DNA of 64,000 nucleotides, from contig NC_087065.1 of NCBI RefSeq assembly GCF_963678635.1, positions 7,279,209 through 7,343,208 of the forward strand, written 5' to 3'. Position numbers and translations under genes: made by a program. Origin of the DNA: Symsagittifera roscoffensis (Eukaryota > Xenacoelomorpha > Acoela > Convolutidae). Shown here in pieces: positions 32,653-42,400 of the stretch. The number at the start of each line of letters is the position of its first letter. The first letter of the stretch is position 1. Below the pieces are notes generated by a model that made no database searches, had not been told where the DNA came from, and saw only the letters and a list, made by a program, of their open reading frames with translations.

Positions 32653-33664
32653 TTCCGATTTCGTAACGCAAGTAACGGAATACTTAGGCTTGGGGTGTTT
32701 TTTTTTCAGGAAAAATTCGACTTTTCAACTAGCTATTTTTGACGGAGTTTTTTATATCCTTCAATAAGTATTAGTGTCTTGAGCTTAAATTTGAAAATAT
32801 ATTCCACCTGTGATTATTTTTCGTAAAGTTATGGGGGTTTAAAAATTGCTATCTCGCATTAATTTGGGAAAATTAATGCGAGATATATTTCGCGCTATTA
32901 AGGCGTGAGCGTAGATTCAATCCGTCGTGAAATTGTTCCAAATTGGTTAAAGAAAGCTTATTTGCTTTAATTGATTTGTTACTAGGAGTAAATTTATCAT
33001 TTTTCACTTAATATGGCGTGCGGGGGGGGGGGGTGATTTTCACAAAATTCTCAAATTTACAAAAAAAAAATTATATTTTTAATTAACTATGATTATTTTT
33101 GTGATTACTGCTCCATAGACCTTAAAAGGCAGTCGGAACGTTCAGGACTTTGTCCTGATACAACCAGTAATTTTGTTTCGACTTTCGTTACAAAAAAAAA
33201 CGGAATAATTGTGCTCGGGATAGTTTTTTTTAATTAGCCATGTTTGACGAAGTTTTTTTTTATATCATTCAACTGGTTTTGTTGTCCTGAGCTTAAGTTT
33301 GGAAAAATATTTTAACTGTGATCGTTTTTCCTAAATTTATGAGGGTTTAAAAATTGTCAATTTGGGAAAATAAATGAGCGATATATTTCGCGCTATTAAC
33401 GCGTAAGCGGAGATTTAATCCCTCATAGAAATCGTTCCAAATTGGTTAAAGGAAGCTTATTTGCCATAATTGGTTTGTTTCTAGGAGTGAAAGTTATCAT
33501 TTTTTGCTTTATTTGGCGTGTGGGTTGATGATTGCTTACAAAAATATCAAATTAAAAATGAATTCACTTTAATTTAATTAACTTTTTTTCATGTTTTTAC
33601 TGCTCTATAAACCTTGAAAAGCATTCAGAATATTCAGAGCTCCGCCCTGTTACGAGAAGTTTTG
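32653..33664 (+). repeat. Family A repeat, two copies in tandem
   Basis: Copy 1 runs from about 32653 to 33174 and copy 2 from 33175 to 33664. Both carry, in order, TCGACTTT and a TTTTTGACGAAG-like segment, GAGCTTAAATTTGAAAA, GGGTTTAAAAATTG, an ATATATTTCGCGCTATTAA core, GTTCCAAATTGGTTAAA, AAGCTTATTTGC, ATATGGCGTG and TGCTCCATAGACCTTAAAAG. Other copies lie at 34400-34884 (+), 46391-46843 (-), 54070-54600 (-, again apparently in tandem) and 61000-61490 (+). No protein is encoded. Confidence 0.85.
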
Positions 33665-33682
33665 TATTACAAATAGCTCTCT

Positions 33683-33905
33683 AGCTTCAAGGTATCATGG
33701 TTCTGTACAGTAGAAGTAGGGAAGGAGACAAGTAACAAAATACGAGGGTTCAAACCTGGGCAGGGTCGGATGTTTCGAATGAACTTTTTCGAATGAAATT
33801 TTGTATACTGAAAGTTTTAGACATTCAGGTTTTCCCAGTAGGTTTATCGGTCATATTTTTGCTTGTGTATGCGAAATGCAACTTCGTCTCTGTGTAAGAC
33901 CTTTA
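33683..33905 (+). mobile_element. tRNA-related SINE-like repeat, copy 3
   Basis: A good pol III B box, GTTCAAACC, lies at 33748-33756 within GAGGGTTCAAACCTGGGCAG. The tail AATGCAACTTCGTCTCTGTG near 33870 resembles the AAGCGCAGCTTCTCTGTG tail of the copy at 19520-19690. Internal sequence is diverged. Confidence 0.45.
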
Positions 33906-34399
33906 TGAATGCACTTAGGTATGTATACTATTTTTGAATTCAATTGAAATTCAAGTTGAATTTCTTTTTTATAGATTTCCAGCAGAATAAAAGTTTCATC
34001 TATTGATCCAGTTTTCTTAAATTAGATTGTTATCAAAAAAAAGACAACTATGAACCGTTCTTGAAATTCAACGAGCTTTAAGGCCATTTTTGTTTAATCT
34101 TGAAATTCAAAGTTGAAGTTTAAAAAATTAATTAAGTGTTTTTTGTTTCTTGCATTCATGATTCTTTTCCAACTGCCTGTTGGCTATGTTCAAAAACTGT
34201 CCGTAATTTATTGTTCTTGGATTTCAAATAACTTTAACTTCATAATTTATGAGTAATGAAAGTAGTGAAGATTTTTATTTAGGTCTTGCTTGTTTTTTTT
34301 CAGGAAATTTTAATGCATTCGGGTATATACGCACTTTTTGAGTTCAATTGAAATTCATCTGCTAAAAGTTACGTAAATAGAACTCTCCAAATAGCACTC
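33906..34399. repeat. Fragments of dispersed families B and C
   Basis: Contains a TGCACTTAGGTATGTATAC segment (as at 14735), family C sequence (TTGATCCAGTTTTCTTAAATT, GAAATTCAACGAGCTTTAAG) and a family B copy near 34250 (GAGTAATGAAAGTAGTGAAG). The order matches the composite seen at 14588-14950, suggesting that B, C and this segment once formed one larger element. Confidence 0.5.
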
Positions 34400-34884
34400 T
34401 TCAGACAAACTTCGGCTTTTTAACTAGCCGTTTTTGACGGAATTTTTTCATATCATTCAAAAACTATTATTGTCTTGAGCTTAAATTTGAAAAGATATTT
34501 CATCTGTGATAATTTTTCGTAAAGTTATGCGGGTTTAAATCTTGCTAATTTGGCCAGTTTGACAATTAACGCGCGATATAACTCGCGCTATTTACGAGTA
34601 AGCGAGATGTAACCCGTCTTAGAGATTGTTCCAAATTGGTTAAAGGAAGCTTATATGCCATAATTGATTTTTTACTAGGAGTGAAATTTATCATTTTGGG
34701 CTTTATATGGCGTGTGAGGTGATGTTTCCACAAAAATTTTCAAAATTTTCTAAAAAAAATTTTTAATTTCATTTTATTACATTTAAATTTTTCATGTTAT
34801 TACTGCTCCATAGACCTTAAAAGGTAGTCGAAACGTTCAAGGCTTCGCCCTGATACCACTCAGGGCTTCGCCCCGATAGAGTCT
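34400..34884 (+). repeat. Family A repeat
   Basis: Same ordered landmarks as the pair at 32653-33664, including AATTAACGCGCGATATAACTC and GCTCCATAGACCTTAAAAGG. It ends with CTTCGCCCTGATACCACTCA and a second, near-identical CTTCGCCCCGATA, so the terminal motif is doubled. A strongly diverged relative (ATAGCGCGCTATATATCTC, CGCCCTTGCCCTGATATGAA) follows at about 35040-35215. Confidence 0.8.
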
Positions 34885-35215
34885 TCCGTAATTTGTCGAC
34901 TGTTTAGATAACACCATTTGACAGTTTTTTTCTAAAACATACAAAATATATTAATGTTTGAGCTCTAATGTCAAAAGATAACTCACCGAAGTGTTTCAGC
35001 TTCTTTAAAAAAACTACAAGGTGTTGAAAACTCCTATTGTGACCACTTTGGGATAAATAGCGCGCTATATATCTCATTTTCATGCTAAGAGGCGAGGTGA
35101 TCCCCAGTATGGGAATATTTGGGAAAAAATCAAAAATTCAATCTACCAATTTTACATCAAAATTTTTTCATAAGGGCTGTTAAAAAAACGCCCTTGCCCT
35201 GATATGAACAGTTTT

Positions 35216-36315
35216 TGTATCATGCTTTTAAATTTGAGGGTAGTTTATTTCGTTCAGGCCAATTTTTATGAAAAATGATAGTTTTTCACGAATCAAATAT
35301 ATCGCAACAAAAATATATCGAATTAAAATATCGCAAAAAAAGATATTGTCTTCCTGAGCGCGAATGTAGCTACTTTTTTTGATCGTTTAGTTTGTGTTCT
35401 GGGCGTTTACATATCGTCAATTCGAATCAATTGGACATATGAACGCAAGCTTATAAAAAATTATCAATGAAGCACTACGCTTCAGAACAATTTATTTGAA
35501 TTGAGGTGAGATACTAGGTGAAGCCAACTGTTCACTTGACGGTTTCGCTTAGTATCAGATTTTAAATTGCTTAAGTTTTTTAAGCGTTAGATATTTGGTC
35601 AGATTATAGACTTAAAAAAAGAAACAATTTAAAAACCAAAAAAACTATTTCAAAACAATGTTTACAATTTTTGTAAGGTAAATCTTCCTCCATACAAATT
35701 TAGCAGCTGGAAATTATATTGGTAACAAAAAAATTCATTTTTGACAATTAATTTCATGTAGCTTCGGATTTGTTGTATGTGGGGTTCGGATATATATAAA
35801 ACATAAAAACTCCAGTTGCCAGCAATTAATAACTAACAGTGCAAAGTATGTGATTACGATGCCTTTCCTTCAATTAGCCCACGCGATGACAGCGGTGAAC
35901 TCTTTTCACTGGTTATTAAGAAAAAAAAAATTTTTTAAATCGAGAAAAATAATTTGAGATTTTTTAAGGAAAAGTTCCTGTCGTCCATTTTTCTGGTATG
36001 AAAAGTCACTATCTTACAGTTTTCTTATAAGAACAATTCCCTCTTTTGTAATATTCTTCGAGCTTAATTTTGTAAGAAAATTTTAAAAGTTTGTTCTAAG
36101 ATAGCGACTTCAGTCAGCCCAGAAACATCCAAAGTTTTGCGCTGCTAAATCAGTTTCTTCTTTAATTAGAGGGCCCTATAAATTGCCAAGTTATATTTAT
36201 AATAGTGCGCTGCAAAAGTTGATAAGTCTCGTGAGTTTCCTGGTCTCATGAAACTCAAAAAATGGTGTTAAATCATTGCGCCAATAAATTGAAATAAAAT
36301 CTTAATTTTGTCCAG
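35216..36315. other. Intergenic, no recognised feature
   Basis: AT-rich sequence. I see no coding frame, RNA gene or clear repeat family beyond short A/T runs. Confidence 0.6.
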
Positions 36316-37047
36316 AAGGATTGCTAGTGGAAAATACTGTGCTGATTTAAATTATCAGGACAAAACAAACAAAACTTGAATTTCCAAACACGCTTTCTCA
36401 AATTAGGTTAAGGTTAGACAAAAAGTGAAGAGAACAAAAGTTGCTTAGAATTTCATCAGAATTGATATGGTGTAGTTTTTTCTCCGAAAATTTCAGCCAA
36501 AATTTTACCACAAAAATGGGTCATTTTGGCTTTTTACAATTAATCAAGAATTACGCTGAAACTACTTTGTTAATTGACAAGGAATATATATCACAGGAAG
36601 CCTCTTACACAGCCCAACGAAGTTATAGAAGGGCTGAATCTCCAAAAAAAATTGAATGAACTGTTTAGAATTTGTTTTCAAGCAAAGATTTTTGATTTTA
36701 TATAGTAAAAACACGTTTCTTGAATATCAAGCAAAAATGTTTTCTCTTACACAGTTTTTTGGAGATTGAGCCCTCGTACAACTTTGTTGGGCTGTGTAAG
36801 AGGCTTCTTGTGATATATATTCCTCATCAATTACCAAAGCAGTTTCAGCGTAATTCTTGATTTTGGGGTAAATTTTTGGTTGAAAACTTCGGAAAAAAAT
36901 TGCACCATATTAATTCTGTTGAAATTTTAAGCAACTTTTGTCTAATCTTAAACCAATTTGAGAAAAACCCGTTTGAAAATTCAAATTTCGTTCGTTTTGT
37001 CTGGAGTTTGAATCAGCACTGTATTTTGCTATTGGATATCTATCCTT
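36316..37047. repeat. Large inverted repeat, arms of about 300 bp
   Basis: The left arm (about 36316-36648) and right arm (about 36755-37047) are imperfect reverse complements around a spacer of about 106 bp. Left landmarks such as GTGCTGATTTAAA, TTGCTTAGAATTTCATCAGA, CAAGAATTACGCTGAAACT, GAATATATATCACAGGAAGC and CTCTTACACAGCCCAACGAA reappear inverted on the right. The left arm has about 30 extra bases (TCATTTTGGC region). The two short plus-strand frames within it are not conserved between arms. Likely a foldback transposon or a fossil inverted duplication. Confidence 0.9.
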
Positions 37048-37191
37048 GTACTGCCTTAGTAAATCGGTTTAAAATTGTTTTATGAATCAATTTAATTGAG
37101 GAAAAAAATTGTTTGGCTGGAACTTTTTAAATCACCGGATCTTTCTTTCTTTCATTTACTGCTTTGAATATTTTAGCAGTTTTAAGTATAA

Positions 37192-37445
37192 TCCGTTCTC
37201 GTGGTATTCACACATTTTGCCCCTCACACGTTTCGCCCCTCTTAAATCTAGTTGCACATTTCGCCCCTCACACATTTCGACCCGAATAACTTCACACATT
37301 TTGTCCTCGCACATTTCGCCCCTAATGTATTACACAGTTAATTAACGCCGCGTTCTTAATGTACATTTTAGGGACGAAATGTGCCACTGAATTTAAGAGG
37401 GGCGAAATGTGTGTGTGGCGAAACGTGGGACATTCCGTTCTCGTG
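37192..37445. mobile_element. Small inverted-repeat element with a 12-bp flanking duplication
   Basis: TCCGTTCTCGTG occurs at 37192-37203 and again at 37434-37445. Between them lies a 230-bp element with inverted ends of about 39 bp; the innermost 17 bp, TTTCGCCCCTCTTAAAT at 37231-37247, is perfectly complementary to 37391-37407. The interior repeats CACATTTCGCCCCT-like motifs several times. Structure and flanking duplication suggest a MITE or foldback insertion; a 12-bp duplication is unusually long. Confidence 0.65.
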
Positions 37446-39265
37446 TAGTTGTTGTTCTAAGCGGTTGTCGTATCCGCGCTCTTTACCTGCGGGCGAGGCA
37501 ACAATTCGCACTCCATCTAAACATAATAAAAAAATTAAGTAACAAAATTAATGTACTTTTTAAGCACGAGTGAACCAGCCCGTATGTTGGTGTCCTTTCC
37601 TTCATAGATAGTCTCAAAAATCTCTAAAATGTCATATTGTCATCCTCGGACGCTGAACTGAATTGTTAGTTTGCGACAGTTTTTTTTGGCTTTGTCAATT
37701 TCTACAAATTTTTTTCATCAAACATTTTCATGTCTACAAAAGGGAATTGTATCCGTGTCCATTTTATGGGAGCTCCGATCGATTTATTTCACAATGTTTG
37801 GATTAGTGTACATTCAATTTTTTCATTTGACGGCAACCGATTTTAGCTGAAAATTAAACCAAATCGGTATTTTTGTTCACTGTCAAGTGGAATATTTTGT
37901 CTAAAACGAGAAGGTTTGATTAAAAGTGGAACGCAAAAGCTTTAAATAAATGATATATTGCGAGGTCTGCTCGTAGGTATAATTACCCGTGTGTTTTACT
38001 GCAGGTGTTTTGTTCATGCTCCGCTGATATTTTCCAAAACGAGTCTTCTTGCTGAACAAAAGGTTTTTAAAAATTTAGATTGTTTTTGAGCGGTTTTGGC
38101 AATAAGATCAAAATTCTCCTGCAATCATGCCCGTTTTTGGTTTTTTTTTAACCACTGAAACCACGAAAAACAGCTTTGAGGATGAATTTTTAATCGGATA
38201 AATTATTTTTCCAATATGTCAAACTACCCTTTTCCAGCTTCCAAGTTTGCTCAGATTGCTAAATTGAATTATTCAGAGTTGTTATTCAATATTCATCATC
38301 CGTATACTTGCATTTGGACAGTTGATAAGCAGCATTGAATTTCTTCTCGGGGGCACCCATGTTTAGCAGAGAAAAAACTTGACAAACGAAGAACATATCG
38401 GGAAAATTATATCAATATTTTAATTGACAGTTTTTATCAATATTTTAATTTTTACACTATTATTAATTTGAGTCACTTGCATTTCACCCCAAAAACTTTT
38501 TGTGTCGCTGCAGTATATCGATTTCTGTCTGCCTTCAGGTCTTTGATTTTCAATATTCTATTTTGAGCTCACGAGAAAAAAGCCGAAGTTTGTTTAATTT
38601 TACTGGTGTTAAACTAAGAACCCCTCCGAACCGTCTGCATCACTCGGATCTTCGCCTACCACATGCTGATCAATAAAGAGACTTGATGATAACTGATCCA
38701 TAATTTTCTGCTTGAACCAAGGGTGCAGTACAGCAAGTAAAGGCTGAAAAACTACTCAACTTATCAAAACAAGCGCCAAAAATTTATGGCAATGAGCATG
38801 AAAGCTTTTTACAAAAAATGTATCAACTTGTTTTGACGTCTCAGCTGACATCTCGTGATTGTTTACGGGCAGCCTTAGACTACTAGTTTCAAAACAGGAT
38901 CCAATCATCGAAACTTCAATCATTGAATCGATTCGAGCAAATCAACAGAAAATAAACATTTCATCAGATAATTTTACACATTTTAACGCCTGTAAAAAAT
39001 CGTAGTCCAATTTTTCTCAAAAAATGACTAACGAGTATATTGATTATTTTTTTACGCACAGGATTGCAATTTCCAAAAAAATTGTTGAACAAATTCCACA
39101 ACAAAAAACAACAATATAAAAAAAATTCCCTCGAAAAAAGAGAAACACGACAAACGACGAATAAAATTACAGCAGGTTTTACCAAAAAAAAGGAGAAAAA
39201 CCGAACGTCCGAAACAATTACAACAGATATACTAAAAAAAGGTGAAAAAGCGAACCAAGTCAAAG
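37446..39265. other. Upstream region of the NCX gene
   Basis: No TATA box, GC-rich island or upstream coding exon that I can support. An in-frame stop (TAA at 39233) precedes the NCX ATG. A 31-codon ATG frame at 39024-39119 could act as an upstream ORF if transcribed, but there is no evidence for it. Non-coding 5' exons may lie here. Confidence 0.45.
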
Positions 39266-39489
39266 ATGACGACAACTTCGCCTAGCAACGTTACAGTTTT
39301 GTACCAGTGTCCTAGTGCGTACAAGTGCAGTGACATCGGACTGGTTCTCCCTCTCATGAATGAATCCGACTGGAGTGTGGTGTTGCGGAGTATTCTTTAC
39401 TTCCTCGGCATGATCTACTGTTTCGTTGGAATTGCAATCGTGTCTGACATTTTCATGTCGGCTATCGAGACTATCACTTCCACCACAAG
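39266..39489 (+). CDS. NCX exon 1: N terminus and first membrane segment
   Basis: Encodes residues 1-74 plus two bases. The ATG at 39266 is the first in frame after a stop at 39233. CPSAYKCSDIGLVLPLMNES matches the extracellular CxxxxxCxxGxxLP motif before the first retained helix of NCX proteins, then ILYFLGMIYCFVGIAIVSDI and FMSAIETITS follow. NVT at residues 8-10 is a possible N-glycosylation site. The cleaved signal peptide of vertebrate NCX is missing or lies in an unseen exon. Donor CACAAG|GTACAA. Confidence 0.88.
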
Positions 39490-42400
39490 GTACAAATTAT
39501 TTTTTAACTAGTTATAATTTTATATTTTTAATTTAATGTGTTTGTTCCATTTTTTTTTAGTTTTCTATATATTTTGCTAAAATATACCCTTAGTATCAGG
39601 CGCGAATCTAGGGTTTTCTCAATGGGGGGATTTCAAAAAAAAATCCAAAATTTTTCTCGACTTCAAAATTTTTAAATTGAATTCCCGAGCTCTCACAAAT
39701 CACTATCAAGTCCCTTTACAGTGATTTGTGAGAGCTCGGAAAATCAATTTAGAAAAAAAATTAAAAAGTCGACAAAATTTTTTGAAATTGTTTTGAAAAT
39801 CCCCCCTCGAGAAAATCCTAGATACGCGCAATATACTAATGGTGTATTTTAGCAAATTTATAGAAAACTACAAAAAATTGGAACAAACAAATGAAATTAA
39901 AAAGATAAAATTGTTACTAAAATCTTAAGTCAAAAAATAATCATAAAAGTTGCCTGAATGTTTAAAATTGCATGCAAATTATAAATTGTCATCAAAAATG
40001 ACAGATTGAGCTTTTTTTTAGTTAAGTCTGTTTGTTCCAGCTTTTTGGAACTCAATATATTCTCCATCGCATTAAGTTTTTGATATTATTGCCGCTTTTT
40101 AGGTCAAATACCTAGTCTAAATATTTCCAAGTTTTGATTGACTTTAACTTCGAGTTGTTTTTGCATATCGAGAGTAAGAGAGAGCAAAGGGAACAAAAAA
40201 AGGCAATCGAAACGAGCAAAAATTCTCGTCAACAGTTTTAAGAGTTGAGCTATCGTTTTTTTTCTAGCTATAATTTTATTAAACAAATGCTAATTTATTG
40301 AAAATATCCCTTTCTGTCGACAAATCTGAACTATTGTTTTATGTAAGACGGCTCGTCTTGAAGTTTGGAGCCCAAAATTACATTTTTAAAAAGCATATCA
40401 ATTCGAGTTACGACACAAAAAATGTAGAAGATGAAATTGACCCACAAAAAAAAGCGTTTTCTCGACATGAGAGAGAAAGAGAGCTAAGTCCCCCAATTTG
40501 ACATTATGTCTTCAATTTTTGGCCATATAACTGTCCAAAGACTCTAACCCGTTCAATCTGAAAAATAGAGTCGGTGGTTCGAGTCTCTGCGTGGACAGTA
40601 ACTGTGATTAAAAAAATCGCTCATTTGATTCCATTTAACTATGCGTCGGCTCTTTTTTCAGAACAATCAAGGTAGCTACAATTGGTCCTGCGAAGTCAAC
40701 AGGAGGCCCCAAGTCCATCAAAGACAGCAAACCCGACTCGCCAGTTGCTGGAGTGGACCGGGACAGAGAACCGGAACAAGAGGAACTTCAGTTCAAAGAA
40801 GTCGAGATCAAAGTGTGGAATGACACTGTCGCCAACTTAACTCTCATGGCTCTCGGCTCCTCGGCTCCCGAGATCCTTCTCGCCATCATCGAGACCATCG
40901 GCAACGGGTTCGAAGCGGGGGAACTTGGACCCGCGACAATTGTCGGCAGCGCCGCCTTCAATCTTCACGTCATAACCGGAGTATGTATCTCTTCGATTCC
41001 GAACGGCGAGAAGAAAACGATCAAAGAAGGTGGAGTCTTTGTTTGTACAGCTGTAATATCTCTGCTCGCTTATTTCTGGTTGTACGTCATTTTGGGGCCG
41101 ATCTCGAAGAACGTTGTGGACGTTTGGGAAGCGGTGCTAACATTGTGTTTTTTCCCGATACTTGTGATTTTGGCTTACCTGGTGGACAAAAATTTTTTCT
41201 GCCTCGGAGGCAAAAAGAAGTCAAAAATTGGAGTTATGGACGATGAAGATGACTCACCAATTGCAGCAGGTATCTTATCACTAATAACTTTTTCTTAACT
41301 TTAATTAGCTCATAACACAATGTCAATATAATTATGTAAGTTTGTCCTTGTTTACAGGCAAAGGTAAGTTACGTCATGCAAGAGTATCAAACAAAATTTG
41401 GTTTATTTTTGGATCAATTTTTTGTTTTTAGTATTGTTTTTTTTTAAATATTTTCTGTTTGTGTAAATTTTGACGTTTATTTCAGGTGTACTCTCCATTT
41501 TCAGTAAGTTGAGTGTGTGAGAGTTTGTAAATATAGTCTTGCTTTGCAATAAAACCGTTTTTTTTACCTGAATCTGATTTATCTATTGCTAAATAAAGTT
41601 TCAGTGTTTATGTTCTATTCTAGCCTTGTTTCTCAATTCTAGCTGTGTTTCTGGTTCTGAAACTGTTTTTATACCATGGGTGGTTTACTAAACCAAAACT
41701 TTCACTCATTGACTGATAATTGAAGAAAAAATTGAAGAAAATAACCGAAACTTCAAAAAATAATTTAATTGAAATTGCAGATTGCATATTGAGTTTTCTT
41801 CAAGATAAAAGGTCATTAAATCAGTTTTTTGTCCAAAAATGCTTGAGAAAATAAGCACCTATTGAACAACGCAAATGCGCCCGTGCTTAAAATTGGATAA
41901 AAAAAATGAAAATTCAAGTGTTTTACTTGAAAACGCAAGTAGAGACTCGGGGCCCATTTTTCACGAGACCTCGCGAAAACACGTGAACGTTTTTAATAAT
42001 GTTATAGTGCAAACATTTCACACCTATTTCAGCCGACGGTCTCTACCTGTCGATGCCTGCCAATCACCACCTGGGCAAACGGATGTCTGTGGACAAAGCC
42101 AAAGTAGCCCAAGTCATGAAGTCAGTCGAAGGTAAGCAGGTTCCGATTAGGGGAGCGGTGGCGAAGTGGGTACGTCTTTTCCTCTCAATCCAAAGGTCGG
42201 ATGTTCGACGCCCACCATGATCCGTAATCGTTGCTTGAAGTTAAAGTAACATCACCCAGTCCAGAAAAATAGTCAAAAAATTATGCATTTCTTAAGCAGG
42301 GGCACAACAGAAGAGCAGAAGAGCTTATATACTAATACTTTCCTATGTGAATAAGCCATCTTCACTTAACTAAGACTCCCACTTGATGTTTTCGGCTCTT

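Noticed and set aside
36441-37085. Two plus-strand frames in the large inverted repeat
   Set aside because: The arms are reverse complements, and the frames are neither conserved between them nor similar to known proteins.
39040-39285. 81-codon lysine-rich frame overlapping the NCX start
   Set aside because: It begins at TTG with no ATG inside, is AT-driven, and overlaps the well-supported exchanger start in another frame.
42150-42225. Functional tRNA gene
   Set aside because: The A and B boxes are good, but the acceptor stem does not pair.
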